Shown: positions 8,940-18,019, counted from the stretch's first letter. The stretch is 64,000 nt of DNA from Eubacterium sp. OM08-24 (GCF_003438075.1 NZ_QSTA01000003.1:62001-126000); one strand, 5' to 3'. The notes: generated by a model not told the origin, from the sequence alone. Program-made: numbers and translations.

Positions 8940-9806
8940 GTGATATGTAATTTATGTCCAAGAAAATGCAATGCACAAAGAAGTGAATCAAGCGGCGGCG
9001 GCTTTTGCCGAATGGGAACAAATCCCGTAATAGCGAGAGTTGCACCTCATTTTGGCGAAGAGCCTTGCATCAGCGGAGCAAACGGCAGCGGTACAATTTT
9101 TTTCAGCGGTTGTACTCTCGGTTGTGTTTATTGCCAAAATTACGAAATTTCTTCTTTACACAGAGGCAGAGAAATTACACCGCAGGAGCTTGCCGACTGT
9201 TATAAACGACTTGAAGAGCAGAATGTTCATAACATTAATCTTGTTACAGCAGATCATTTTGCGCCTGCAGTTGTAAAAAGTTTTGAAATTTACAAACCGA
9301 AAATTCCGATTGTGTATAATTGCAGTGGTTATACAAGTCCTAAAATCTTAAATATGTTTGACGGAATAGTTGACATCTATCTTCCTGATTTCAAATACAG
9401 CAATAATGAGCTTGCACTTAAGTATTCACTCGCACCAAACTATGTAGAAACTGCAACCGTAGCAATTAAAGAAATGCTGTTTCAGGTTGGGTTTCCACAG
9501 TTTGATGACCGACAGATGATGCAGAAAGGCATAATAGTAAGACATCTTATTCTGCCGTCACACACAAAAAACAGTATGGGCGTTCTTGATATACTCAAGA
9601 AAAACTACGGCAATCAAATACTTGTCAGCCTTATGGGGCAGTACATACCTATGGGCAATGCTGATAAATATGAAAAGATTAACCGTAAAATTACAAGGCG
9701 GGAATATCAGAAAGTAAAAGATTACTATATGATGCTCGGCTTTGACGGCTTTACTCAAGAGCTTGACTCAGCCGACCGTAAATATGTTCCCGACTGGGAT
9801 TTTTAA
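8940..9806 (+). CDS. Radical SAM protein, PflA-like
   Basis: 288 residues from GTG 8940. I prefer this to GTG 8931 because AGGGTGAT then sits as the ribosome-binding site. The radical SAM cluster motif is CTLGCVYC (C58, C62, C65), ligating a 4Fe-4S cluster that cleaves S-adenosylmethionine. A Cys-rich N-terminus (CNLCPRKC plus GFCRMG) precedes it. This matches the group annotated as putative pyruvate formate-lyase activating proteins, several of which act on unidentified targets. No formate acetyltransferase or other glycyl-radical enzyme is adjacent, so the true substrate is unknown. A strong terminator follows at 9869. Confidence 0.85.
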   Translation: MICNLCPRKCNAQRSESSGGGFCRMGTNPVIARVAPHFGEEPCISGANGSGTIFFSGCTLGCVYCQNYEISSLHRGREITPQELADCYKRLEEQNVHNINLVTADHFAPAVVKSFEIYKPKIPIVYNCSGYTSPKILNMFDGIVDIYLPDFKYSNNELALKYSLAPNYVETATVAIKEMLFQVGFPQFDDRQMMQKGIIVRHLILPSHTKNSMGVLDILKKNYGNQILVSLMGQYIPMGNADKYEKINRKITRREYQKVKDYYMMLGFDGFTQELDSADRKYVPDWDF

Positions 9807-9868
9807 TGTTGTGTAAGAATCAAATTTATTGATTAGTATCAACATTCATAATATAAATCAAATTTTTA

Positions 9869-9905
9869 AGCGACAGTTAGTTTATGCTGTCGCTTGTTTT
9901 TATTC
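9869..9905 (+). terminator. Rho-independent terminator
   Basis: AGCGACAG/CTGTCGCT stem with a 9-10 nt loop followed by TGTTTTTATT, 63 bp after the radical SAM gene. Confidence 0.85.
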
Positions 9906-9977
9906 GGTTAATTCTTGTTGCCATTCAATTTTATGCGTGTTATAATTAAAAAAATTACAGAGTATCAGGGAGTTATT

Positions 9978-11669
9978 ATGGACACATTACTTACCCTTGG
10001 TTTAAACCTTGTTTCTTTAAGCCTTACGATTATAAGTACCGTTGTATTTATACAAAATTCATACAGTCAAAAGATGTCACGATATTTTACCGCCTGTCAG
10101 ATTTTAATTATAAACTGGATAGTATGCCATATTTTTGACATTTTCACCACAAACCTTTCGGTAAAAATAATTCTCAGCAATATCGGCTACCTGTCTGTAT
10201 GTTCTATAGGAGCCATGTTTCTCACCTTTGCTCTGCATTATGTAAAAGCCGACATAACGAACAGCAAGATTTTTAAAGTAATAATATTTTTGCCATCTGC
10301 CGCTCTGTTCTTTCTTAAAATCACAGATCCTATTTTTCATTTATTTTTTAAAAGTTATCAGAGCAACGAAGTAATCGGCGGAAACGGATTTTACATAACG
10401 GTTGCATATAATTACTTGTTGCTGATAATATCCGTTTGTTTAATGGTAGGAAAAAACATTAAATCTTTTAAAGAGAATTTTCCGCAGATACTTTTGATTT
10501 CGCTTTCGGCAATAATTCCCATTACTTTCAACTTAATTTCTTTGCTTGATGTTTTTTCAATAAGCTATGATTTTACTCCTGTATCTTTTTCAATAACTTC
10601 TTTACTGATATTTTTAGCTGTTTATAAATACGAATTTATTACCATTCCTCCGCTTACCGTAAAATATCTTATGAGCTCAATAAACGAAGGAATAATTGTT
10701 ACAAATCAAAAACATAAAATTACCTATATTAATGACGCAGTAAAAAAAGCCTTTAATCTTGATGACAGTATTTTACATAAAGATTGTATTACAGCATTTA
10801 TGCGTATTGCGGAAATCACAAACAGCGATATTTCAAAATTCAGCGATTTACTGAATAAAAACTCAGGTTCATTAGATGTTTCCGTTTCGGAAAACAAATA
10901 CTTTGAAATCAGCAAAATGCCCGTTTGCAACGAAAAAAGAATCGTATCCGAAATATTTGTTTTTTATGATGTAAGTACATACTATATGCTGAATAAAAAA
11001 CTGTCAGAAAAAAATCAAGAACTTACAAAAGCAAATACACAGCTTGCTAAGATGAATGTAATAGAAAAACGACTTGCCGTTGAAAAAGAGCAGTCAAGAA
11101 TTGCTCAAGAACTTCACGACTCTATAGGACACAGCCTTGTTTCAATTATGACCTTACTCAAGCTTTCACAAATTGATAAGAGCAGTTCAGATGAAAATAT
11201 TGCAAAAGCCCTGCAAGCATCGGAATTATTGCTTAGCGATGTAAGGAATTGTGTATCGGGCATAAAAACAAACTCGCAATCAAGTGTTACCCAAGGAATA
11301 AAAAATTTCATTCAAAATTACAATTCTGGCAACAATAATATTAAATTTACCGCAATAGGCAGCGAAAAGGAATGTCACCGTTTTGCCGCCGACATAATTT
11401 TAAGCGTTGTGCGTGAAGCGATTACAAACTCTGTAAGACATGGCAAAGCAAACAAAATTGAAGTAATAATTAAATTTTCAGAGAATTGTATTCGACTTTA
11501 TATAATAGATAACGGCATAGGCTGTGACAAAATAATTGCCGATTACGGACTTAACGGAATGAAAGAAAAAATAGAATCAATAGCCGGAAACATTGATTTT
11601 TCGTCATTTACGGGCGGCGGCTTTTCCGTAAAGGCATATATTCCCTTGGAGGTGAATCAGCTTGATTAA
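9978..11669 (+). CDS. Membrane sensor histidine kinase (NarL-type partner)
   Basis: 563 residues from ATG 9978, chosen because CAGGGAG is 8 bp upstream; an in-frame ATG at 9915 lacks such a site. The N-terminal third has about seven hydrophobic helices (histidine-kinase 7TM sensor type). A PAS-like domain follows (about 220-325, TNQKHKITYINDAV), then a coiled region, then HisKA_3 with the phosphoacceptor His380 in AQELHDSIGHS. The HATPase_c domain ends the protein (REAITNSVRHGKAN, DNGIGCD, GLNGMKEK). It would autophosphorylate in response to an unknown envelope or membrane signal and pass phosphate to the response regulator overlapping its 3' end by 8 bp. Neighbouring LRR genes are possible targets. 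Confidence 0.92.
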   Translation: MDTLLTLGLNLVSLSLTIISTVVFIQNSYSQKMSRYFTACQILIINWIVCHIFDIFTTNLSVKIILSNIGYLSVCSIGAMFLTFALHYVKADITNSKIFKVIIFLPSAALFFLKITDPIFHLFFKSYQSNEVIGGNGFYITVAYNYLLLIISVCLMVGKNIKSFKENFPQILLISLSAIIPITFNLISLLDVFSISYDFTPVSFSITSLLIFLAVYKYEFITIPPLTVKYLMSSINEGIIVTNQKHKITYINDAVKKAFNLDDSILHKDCITAFMRIAEITNSDISKFSDLLNKNSGSLDVSVSENKYFEISKMPVCNEKRIVSEIFVFYDVSTYYMLNKKLSEKNQELTKANTQLAKMNVIEKRLAVEKEQSRIAQELHDSIGHSLVSIMTLLKLSQIDKSSSDENIAKALQASELLLSDVRNCVSGIKTNSQSSVTQGIKNFIQNYNSGNNNIKFTAIGSEKECHRFAADIILSVVREAITNSVRHGKANKIEVIIKFSENCIRLYIIDNGIGCDKIIADYGLNGMKEKIESIAGNIDFSSFTGGGFSVKAYIPLEVNQLD

Positions 11670-12285
11670 GGTAATAATTGCAGATGACGATGACATTTTC
11701 AGAAACGGCTTAAAAATTATTATTGAGCAGGATTCCGACATAAAGGTATGCGGTCTTGCAGGCGACGGTAATGCCGCATATAATTTGTGCAAATCGGAAA
11801 ATCCCGACATTGTACTTATGGATATGCAAATGCCATATTGTGACGGCTCAGATGCTACCTTTAAAATAAAGCAGGAGTTTCCTAATATTAAAATACTTGT
11901 ACTCACAACCTTTGATGACAAAGCAACAATAACTAAAGCTTTGTCAAGCGGAGCAGACGGATATGTGCTCAAAGATGTAGACGAAATAAAAATAGTTAAT
12001 GCTATAAAAAGCACAATGCTCGACATAAATGTTTTCGGAAAAACCGTTTTTGACAGCTTGAAAGGAAAACTTGCAAAAAACAATACGCACACAGTAAAAC
12101 TTACAAACAGAGAAACCGAATTACTTGTCAATGTGGCAAAAGGACTTAGCAACAAAGAAATTGCTAAAACTATGTTTTTATCGGATGGAACTGTGCGAAA
12201 CAATATTTCTGCACTTCTTTTAAAACTTAATTTAAAAGACAGAACTCAACTTGCGGTTTATGCAGTAAAAAATGATTATATTTAA
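11662..12285 (+). CDS. NarL/LuxR-family response regulator
   Basis: 207 residues starting at TTG 11662, with GGAGGTG 7 bp upstream inside the kinase gene. The receiver domain (1-120) has acidic pocket DDDD at 8-11 and phosphoacceptor Asp54 in VLMDMQMP. The LuxR-type helix-turn-helix is at about 143-200 (LTNRETELL...GLSNKEIAKTMFLSDGTVRNNI). It is a transcription factor activated by the preceding kinase, with which it is translationally coupled. A terminator follows at 12294, and small palindromes just downstream (12343-12354, 12370-12399) sit in the promoter region of the first LRR gene, making that gene a plausible target. Confidence 0.93.
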   Translation: MIKVIIADDDDIFRNGLKIIIEQDSDIKVCGLAGDGNAAYNLCKSENPDIVLMDMQMPYCDGSDATFKIKQEFPNIKILVLTTFDDKATITKALSSGADGYVLKDVDEIKIVNAIKSTMLDINVFGKTVFDSLKGKLAKNNTHTVKLTNRETELLVNVAKGLSNKEIAKTMFLSDGTVRNNISALLLKLNLKDRTQLAVYAVKNDYI

Positions 12286-12293
12286 AAAGCTTA

Positions 12294-12335
12294 ACGGCTC
12301 ATTTTAAATTTATTGAAATGAGCCGTTTTATCTTA
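12294..12335 (+). terminator. Rho-independent terminator after the two-component system
   Basis: ACGGCTCATTT/AAATGAGCCGT stem, loop about 10 nt, then TTTATCTT. The apparent ATG at 12318 lies inside this hairpin, which argues against using it as the start of the next gene. Confidence 0.85.
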
Positions 12336-12342
12336 AAAACAG

Positions 12343-12354
12343 TGACAAATGTCA
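12343..12354. promoter_or_regulatory. Palindrome TGACA-AA-TGTCA
   Basis: Five-base half-sites TGACA/TGTCA, 2-bp centre, 62 bp before the LRR gene start and just downstream of a NarL-type regulator gene. Candidate operator; inference only. Confidence 0.3.
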
Positions 12355-12369
12355 TCTATCATTATATTC

Positions 12370-12399
12370 TTTTATATGCTATATTAATGGCATATAAAA
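12370..12399. promoter_or_regulatory. 10-bp inverted repeat before LRR gene
   Basis: TTTTATATGC and GCATATAAAA separated by 10 bp, ending 17 bp before the ATG at 12417. It could be an operator or an mRNA 5' hairpin that controls translation; the loop contains TATATTAAT. Confidence 0.35.
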
Positions 12400-12416
12400 G
12401 AAGTGTAGGTGATGTT

Positions 12417-13301
12417 ATGAAAAAGCAAAATAAAAAATTACTGTTAGGTCTTGCTGCCATTATGTTGGTATCTGTTTGCATATTTATTTTTATCACTCAA
12501 GGTTTTTCGGGTACTCACAGATGGGGCGGTTTTCAGTACGAAAACAACAAATATTATAATAACAATACCGCTACCATAACAAAAGCATACTATCCTAAAA
12601 AACAAATGGTTATTCCCTCTACAATCTGTTTTTATAAAGTTCGGGCTTTGGGCGGTTATGTTTCAAGTCGCTCACTATGGGGTGTTGACAGAACCGGAAT
12701 GTTTGAGAATGATAAAGTTGTCGAAGAAGTCATAATATCAGAAGGTATTGAAGCAATCGTTGACGGATGTTTTCATAATGCGATTGCCTTAAAAAGTTTG
12801 GAATTTCCAAGCACAATAAAAGATATATCCGTTACTGCTTGCAAAAATCTGACAAGTGTAAAATTTTCAGAAAATACAGTTGAAATAGAAGATTTATCAT
12901 TTCAGGATTGCTCTTCATTGGAAAAGATTATTCTCCCTGAAAATATCGCTTGCGACGGTATATCCAATTATGCTTTTTACAACTGCACATCTTTACAAGA
13001 AATAAACATACCCGATTCAGTAACCCGTATCAATAATTGGACATTTTATAATTGTGTTTCGCTAAAACAAATTGATTTATCAAAAAATATTACAGAAATA
13101 TCTAAATGTGCTTTTAGCAAATGCTCCGGTTTAGAAAAAATATATATTTACGAAAAATGCACCTCAATAGCAGACAATGCATTTGACGGGTGCTGCAAGT
13201 TAACCATATACGGAATAAAAGGTTCATATGCAGAACAATATGCAAACGAACACAATATACCTTTTGAAGAATTAGATACAACATATGAGCCTACAAACTA
13301 G
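12417..13301 (+). CDS. BspA-like leucine-rich repeat protein, first of three paralogues
   Basis: 294 residues from ATG 12417 (upstream GTAGGTGATG; the frame opens earlier but runs through a terminator). One N-terminal hydrophobic segment (about 8-30), then a short unique domain and LRR_5/BspA-type repeats (CTSLQEINIPDSVTRINNWTF pattern) to the end. It is probably exported and membrane-anchored, facing the outside. BspA-like proteins typically mediate binding to surfaces or host proteins, but no ligand can be named. The last 26 residues (from TIYGIKGSYAEQYANEHNIPF) are nearly identical to those of the next two genes, also at DNA level, so the set arose by tandem duplication or was homogenised by conversion. 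Confidence 0.85.
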   Translation: MKKQNKKLLLGLAAIMLVSVCIFIFITQGFSGTHRWGGFQYENNKYYNNNTATITKAYYPKKQMVIPSTICFYKVRALGGYVSSRSLWGVDRTGMFENDKVVEEVIISEGIEAIVDGCFHNAIALKSLEFPSTIKDISVTACKNLTSVKFSENTVEIEDLSFQDCSSLEKIILPENIACDGISNYAFYNCTSLQEINIPDSVTRINNWTFYNCVSLKQIDLSKNITEISKCAFSKCSGLEKIYIYEKCTSIADNAFDGCCKLTIYGIKGSYAEQYANEHNIPFEELDTTYEPTN

Positions 13302-13320
13302 AAAGTAGTAGTTTGTTAAA

Positions 13321-13370
13321 AATCAGCGGAATATAGAGGATATTGCATATTCCGCTGATATTATTTTTAT
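13321..13370 (+). terminator. Hairpin between LRR genes 1 and 2
   Basis: AATCAGCGGAATAT pairs with ATATTCCGCTGATATT around a 12-nt loop, followed by ATTTTT. Probable intrinsic terminator. Confidence 0.75.
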
Positions 13371-13393
13371 AATATTTATTTTACCAAGGTGAT

Positions 13394-14257
13394 ATGATGA
13401 AAAAAATAAAAAAATATAAACTACCTATCGGGATATTGTGCGTAGTGTTAGTGATATTTATATTGTTGCAAATCTTTTCAAGTGAACATTGGTGGTTTGG
13501 GTACACATATGAAACCGATGGATATACAAATAAATCGGCAACAATTGTAAAGATAAACTACCCGTCAGAGAAAGTTGTAATTCCTTCAACAATATTTTTC
13601 CATAAAGTAAATGCTTTAGGCGGATATGTTACAGGATACAATTTGTGGGGAGCAGAAAGGAAAGGAATGTTTGAGGATAACGATATAGTAAAAGAGATTG
13701 TTGTTTCTGAAGGGATAGAGTATATATTTAACAGATGTTTTGACCATTGTATTTCATTAGAAAGCATACAACTCCCAAGTACTATAAAACAATTCTCTTT
13801 TACGAATTGTGAAAGTCTGAAAAATGTTAATTTTAATGGTGATGTAAAAGAAATTGAAAGTTTATCATTTGAAGGCTGTTCTTCATTAGAGACTCTTGTA
13901 ATTCCGGATAATATTACTATTAGAGGTATCGCGTCCGGTGCTTTTGATGGATGCACATCTTTAAATAGCATAAATATTCCTGATAATATTAGAATTATAG
14001 AAGATTATACATTTAGTGATTGTACATCCTTAAAACAATTGTTTTTGTCCAGAAATATTTCACATATTTATTCGAGAGCTTTTGAAAATTGCACTTTGTT
14101 GGAGAAAATTACTATCTATGATAAAATTGAGTATATTGCTGATAATGCCTTTGAAGGTTGTGATAAGCTCACAATCTATGGAATAAAAGGCTCATATGCA
14201 GAACAATATGCAAACGAACACAATATACCTTTTGAAGAATTAGATACAATATATTAG
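13394..14257 (+). CDS. BspA-like leucine-rich repeat protein, second paralogue
   Basis: 287 residues; starts ATG ATG (13394 or 13397) after AAGGTGAT. N-terminal membrane anchor about 10-30, then the same unique domain as paralogue 1 (IPSTIFFHKVNALGGYVTG compared with IPSTICFYKVRALGGYVSS) and LRR_5 repeats. The nucleotide match to paralogue 1 continues past this gene's stop: paralogue 1 reads GAG CCT ACA AAC TAG where this gene has TAG CCT ACA AAC TAG, so a single-base change has cut it by four residues. Exported or membrane-tethered; function unknown. Confidence 0.85.
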   Translation: MMKKIKKYKLPIGILCVVLVIFILLQIFSSEHWWFGYTYETDGYTNKSATIVKINYPSEKVVIPSTIFFHKVNALGGYVTGYNLWGAERKGMFEDNDIVKEIVVSEGIEYIFNRCFDHCISLESIQLPSTIKQFSFTNCESLKNVNFNGDVKEIESLSFEGCSSLETLVIPDNITIRGIASGAFDGCTSLNSINIPDNIRIIEDYTFSDCTSLKQLFLSRNISHIYSRAFENCTLLEKITIYDKIEYIADNAFEGCDKLTIYGIKGSYAEQYANEHNIPFEELDTIY

Positions 14258-14318
14258 CCTACAAACTAGTAAATAGCTGTACAACGGATAAATTTTATTT
14301 GACCTAAGGTGAGACATT

Positions 14319-15029
14319 ATGAGAAAAATTATATGTATTCAGATATCTATTCTGTTACTATTTTGTGGTTGTACGCAAAAAGAAACAACAAAACAAGATT
14401 TTGAATATTACAAAACAAGCGGATATAATTATACACTAAAAGATGGAAAAGCGGTACTTATTGAAAAAACGGTTAATAAAGATGATGTGATTGTTATTCT
14501 ACCTGATGAAATAGACGGATATCCTGTTATAGGGATAGGCAGGTATCATTATACTTTTATTTACGGAGAAACAACAAGAGGAATGTTTGAGAATAATGAA
14601 AGTATCAAAACGGTCGTATTGCCATCAAAATTGAAAATGATAGATTCACAGGTTTTTAATTGGTCTTCGATTCAATGTATTGAGTTTCCAAATACGCTTT
14701 GCAATGTTGAGCAATTTGCATTGTCAAGCTGCGCTTACTTAACTGATGTAAAGTTTGGTGAGGGACTAAAAACAATTTCTATGGGTATGTTTTCGCATTG
14801 TACAGCATTGGGAGAGATTTCTTTGCCCAAAAGTATTGAAAAAATTGCTTCATATGCATTTGAAGGATGCGAGTCTTTAGAAAAAATCGTAATTTATAAC
14901 AATTGTGTAGAAATAGATGACACCGCTTTTGAAGGCTGTGACAAACTCACAATCTATGGAATAAAGGGTAGTTATGCAGAACAGTATGCAAACGAACACA
15001 ATATACCTTTTATGGAAATAAAGGAATAA
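14319..15029 (+). CDS. BspA-like LRR lipoprotein, third paralogue
   Basis: 236 residues. Unlike its two neighbours it carries a probable lipoprotein signal, with Cys18 in LLLFCGCT as the lipidated residue, instead of a transmembrane anchor. The body is LRR_5 repeats (CTALGEISLPKSIEKIASYAF), ending in the shared tail YGIKGSYAEQYANEHNIPF. RBS-like AAGGTGAGAC upstream. Probably displayed on the outer face of the membrane; ligand unknown. It is divergent in the N-terminal half, implying an older duplication with a recently homogenised 3' end. Confidence 0.83.
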   Translation: MRKIICIQISILLLFCGCTQKETTKQDFEYYKTSGYNYTLKDGKAVLIEKTVNKDDVIVILPDEIDGYPVIGIGRYHYTFIYGETTRGMFENNESIKTVVLPSKLKMIDSQVFNWSSIQCIEFPNTLCNVEQFALSSCAYLTDVKFGEGLKTISMGMFSHCTALGEISLPKSIEKIASYAFEGCESLEKIVIYNNCVEIDDTAFEGCDKLTIYGIKGSYAEQYANEHNIPFMEIKE

Positions 15030-15037
15030 TTAAAACA

Positions 15038-15463
15038 ATGGATAAGGAAATAATTAAAGATAACAAAATAAAACTCATCATATGTATTATACTTTCATTA
15101 TCAATTTTCAGCATATATATTCCTATTAATACAGGCGGATATTTTACAATAATAATGTGGTTTGTTCAAATTATCATACCAATTATTTTCGGAGTGCTGA
15201 TAAAGGAATATAAAAACTTTTGTATTTGTATAGCCGGTCTGACTTTATCAAATATACTAAGCAGTATTTTTATATGGATATGGGTACAAAACCAAATTAC
15301 AATGGTAAAAGAATCAGTTAAAAACTATGGATCGGTATTTGCAATTGCCACATTCGGTATAATTGCAGATCTTTCAATTATATTTACTGTCTTTGTATGC
15401 ATAGAGTGTATTATATACTTTATTGTACGATATAAAAATTACAAACAAAAATTAAACAGCTGA
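15038..15463 (+). CDS. Small four-helix membrane protein, unknown function
   Basis: 141 residues with four hydrophobic stretches (about 13-30, 36-55, 62-85, 102-130) and short charged ends (MDKEIIKDNKIK and NYKQKLNS). It starts 8 bp after the third LRR gene, with a weak ribosome-binding site, so it is probably translated from the same mRNA. I do not recognise the family; a role in export or anchoring of the LRR proteins would be speculation. Confidence 0.7.
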   Translation: MDKEIIKDNKIKLIICIILSLSIFSIYIPINTGGYFTIIMWFVQIIIPIIFGVLIKEYKNFCICIAGLTLSNILSSIFIWIWVQNQITMVKESVKNYGSVFAIATFGIIADLSIIFTVFVCIECIIYFIVRYKNYKQKLNS

Positions 15464-15552
15464 CTTTAACCGACAGACAACAGATTTATTATAGTCTTTG
15501 CCTGTCAATTTTTTTATATTTTGTTTTTAAAAAAATTAATATTCATTATGTA

Positions 15553-15581
15553 TTGTTTTATTTGTAGAATTATGGTATAAT
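15553..15581 (+). promoter_or_regulatory. Extended -10 promoter of NSS transporter
   Basis: TTGTTT (15553-15558), 17-bp spacer, TGGTATAAT with a perfect extended -10 (TATAAT 15576-15581), 36 bp before the transporter ATG. Confidence 0.75.
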
Positions 15582-15616
15582 CAATTAAAAATTTCTTAAA
15601 CGAGGGATATATTATT

Positions 15617-16972
15617 ATGGAAAAGAAAAGAAGTAACTTTTCCGGTGGCCTGGGATTTGTATTTGCTGCGGCAGGCAGTGCAGTAGGCCTCGGAAACATC
15701 TGGCGATTCCCATATCTTGCCGCACAGTACGGCGGCGGTATTTTTATTTTGGTTTACCTTATATTAGCCGTAACCTTCGGTTTTGCAATGCTTACCGCTG
15801 AAATTGCCATAGGCAGAAAAACAAAATTAAGTCCTGTACTTGCTTACAAAAAGCTCAACAGCAAATTCGGCTTTTTGGGCGTACTTGCAGTTATAGTTCC
15901 TATCATAATCTGCCCTTACTACTGTGTAATCGGCGGTTGGGTAACAAAGTATGTTACAGTATATGCACAAGGTCTTGTTACACAAGCGGCAGGAGATAAT
16001 TATTTTTCCGACTTTATCAGTAATCCGTGGTCACCGCTTATATTCTTTCTTATATTTATGGGAATAAGCGTATGCGTAATTTTGCTCGGTGTTAAAAACG
16101 GCATTGAAAAAATCAGTAAATTCCTTATGCCTATGCTCATTATTCTTACAATCGGAATTTCGGTTTATGCACTGACACTTCCGGGTGCGCTTGACGGTGT
16201 TGCCTACTACCTTGTACCGGATTTCAGCAAATTCTCCATAATGACGGTTGCAGGTGCTTTGGGACAGCTTTTCTACTCTATGAGCCTTGCAATGGGTATT
16301 ATGGTTACCTACGGTTCGTACACAAAGAATGAAATTAACCTTACAAAATCCGTAAATCAGATTGAAATTTTCGACTCAGCCGTTGCTCTCCTCGCAGGTC
16401 TTATGATTATTCCTGCTGTTTATGTATTCAGCGGCGAAGCAGGTCTTGCAAACAGCGGCCCCGGACTTATGTTTATGACACTTCCAAAGGTATTTAATCA
16501 GATGCCCGGCGGCGACATAGTTGCCCTGCTGTTCTTTATCCTCGTATTCTTTGCGGCAATCACAAGTGCCATTTCAATTATGGAGGCTATCGTATCCTCG
16601 CTTATGGATAAGTTCCATGTAAAGAGATGGGTCGGCTGTATCGTAGTAATCGGTCTTTGCTTATTGATGGGTATTCCGTCATCACTCGGCAACGGAATTT
16701 GGTCTGATTTTAAGATTTTCGGAATGGATATTCTTTCATTCTTCGACTTCTTCAGCAACAGTATTCTTATGCCGATAGTAGCATTCTTCACCTGTATCCT
16801 CATAGGCTGGGTTACCAAGCCAAAGACTATTACAGACGAAGTTACACGCAACGGTGAACCCTTTAAAAGAAAAGGCTTGTTCAATGTTATGATTAAATAT
16901 GTTGCTCCTGTTTGCCTCATAATTATTCTCGTAACATCAATCCTCACCCAGTGCGGAATTATCAAAATCTAA
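15617..16972 (+). CDS. Neurotransmitter:sodium symporter (NSS/SNF) family transporter
   Basis: 451 residues, about 11-12 membrane helices. The helix 1 signature AAAGSAVGLGNIWRFPYLAAQYGGG holds the unwound region that binds Na+ and substrate in LeuT and MhsT. Further family features are the helix 6 segment GQLFYSMSLAMGIMVTYGSY and the helix 8 region FFAAITSAISIMEA. It would import an amino acid or related amine with sodium. Bacterial members transport tryptophan, tyrosine, leucine or alanine, and the specificity here cannot be read from sequence. It is monocistronic, with its own extended -10 promoter and a terminator at 16983. The ATG is preceded by a weak site (CGAGGGATA). Confidence 0.93.
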   Translation: MEKKRSNFSGGLGFVFAAAGSAVGLGNIWRFPYLAAQYGGGIFILVYLILAVTFGFAMLTAEIAIGRKTKLSPVLAYKKLNSKFGFLGVLAVIVPIIICPYYCVIGGWVTKYVTVYAQGLVTQAAGDNYFSDFISNPWSPLIFFLIFMGISVCVILLGVKNGIEKISKFLMPMLIILTIGISVYALTLPGALDGVAYYLVPDFSKFSIMTVAGALGQLFYSMSLAMGIMVTYGSYTKNEINLTKSVNQIEIFDSAVALLAGLMIIPAVYVFSGEAGLANSGPGLMFMTLPKVFNQMPGGDIVALLFFILVFFAAITSAISIMEAIVSSLMDKFHVKRWVGCIVVIGLCLLMGIPSSLGNGIWSDFKIFGMDILSFFDFFSNSILMPIVAFFTCILIGWVTKPKTITDEVTRNGEPFKRKGLFNVMIKYVAPVCLIIILVTSILTQCGIIKI

Positions 16973-16982
16973 AACAAACCAA

Positions 16983-17013
16983 AACACTCTGCCATATTGC
17001 AGGGTGTTTTTTA
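16983..17013 (+). terminator. Rho-independent terminator of NSS transporter
   Basis: AACACTCTGC/GCAGGGTGTT stem (one G-T pair) with a 5-nt loop and a following TTTTTTA run. Confidence 0.88.
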
Positions 17014-17092
17014 TTTGCCAAAATTAATAGTACCGCTTTTTTTCGTACTTTTCGGGTAAAATAAATTTAACATTTACTCGGAGGTAACAACG

Positions 17093-17935
17093 ATGGAAAG
17101 CCGGTTTTTAACAGCAGAAAATCTCTGCAATTTTAAAAAGCATTTAATTTTACAAGAAAAAAGCAAGGCAACGATAGAAAAATATTTGCGAGACGCAAAA
17201 GCTTTTTTGACTTTTGTCAGCAAAAACGAAATAACAAAAGAAACAGTTATTGCATACAAAGAACATTTAAAGGAAAATTATGCCGTACGGAGTGTAAACT
17301 CAATGCTTGCAAGCATAAACTGCCTATTTGATTTTTTGGATTGGCTTGATTTAAAAATTAAAGCCTTAAAATTACAGCAACAGGTGTTCTGTTCTGAAGA
17401 AAAAGAACTCACAAAAGCGGAATACACAAGGCTTTGCACAGCGGCAAATCGCAAACATAACGAACGATTAAATTTAATTTTGCAAACCATATGCGGAACA
17501 GGTATTCGAGTAAGCGAATTGCAATTTATAACCGTTGAGGCTGTAAAACAAAGCGAGGCGATTGTATCGCTCAAGGGCAAAACACGCTCGGTATTTATCG
17601 TAAAAGACATAAAGAAAAAACTGCTTTGCTATGCGGCAAAGCAGAAGATTAAAAGCGGTATGATTTTTATAACACGAACAGGCAAACCCATAAATCGCAC
17701 AAATATATGGCGTGAGATGAAAAACTTATGTAAAGAGGCAAATGTAAACCAGAAAAAGGTATTTCCGCATAATCTGCGTCACTTGTTTGCTCGCGTATTC
17801 TATGCTATTGAAAGGGATATTGCAAAACTTGCGGATATACTAGGTCACAGCAGTATAAACACAACACGAATTTATATTATTTCCACAGGCACAGAACATC
17901 GCCGCCGTATGGAAAATATGCATTTGATTATTTAG
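17093..17935 (+). CDS. Tyrosine recombinase (Xer-like), candidate DNA invertase
   Basis: 280 residues; ATG preceded by GGAGG 8 bp upstream. SAM-like N-terminal core-binding domain about 10-90, catalytic domain about 105-275. The catalytic set is complete: Arg139 (GTGIRVSEL), Lys163, His226 and Arg229 (HNLRH), His252 (GHSS) and Tyr261 (TTRIYI). It lacks the N-terminal arm-binding domain of conjugative-transposon integrases and has the Xer-like size of dedicated site-specific invertases. Its stop codon is 38 bp from the left member of a pair of inverted 26-bp core-site-like palindromes (17973 and 18212) that flank the type III mod promoter region. The simplest reading is that it inverts that segment. 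Alternatively it could be a remnant integrase of a lost element. Confidence 0.88.
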   Translation: MESRFLTAENLCNFKKHLILQEKSKATIEKYLRDAKAFLTFVSKNEITKETVIAYKEHLKENYAVRSVNSMLASINCLFDFLDWLDLKIKALKLQQQVFCSEEKELTKAEYTRLCTAANRKHNERLNLILQTICGTGIRVSELQFITVEAVKQSEAIVSLKGKTRSVFIVKDIKKKLLCYAAKQKIKSGMIFITRTGKPINRTNIWREMKNLCKEANVNQKKVFPHNLRHLFARVFYAIERDIAKLADILGHSSINTTRIYIISTGTEHRRRMENMHLII

Positions 17936-17972
17936 TTTATAAAAAATAAAAAGAGCTATCCAAAATGGCGAT

Positions 17973-17998
17973 TACAACATAATCAGCATTATGTTGTA
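17973..17998 (+). repeat. Recombination-site-like palindrome, left
   Basis: Arms TACAACATAAT and ATTATGTTGTA around the asymmetric centre CAGC. This is the usual architecture of a tyrosine-recombinase core site (two inverted arms, short non-palindromic crossover region). It recurs inverted at 18212-18237. Confidence 0.8.
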
Positions 17999-18019
17999 AA
18001 TTGATATAATTATAAGTTC

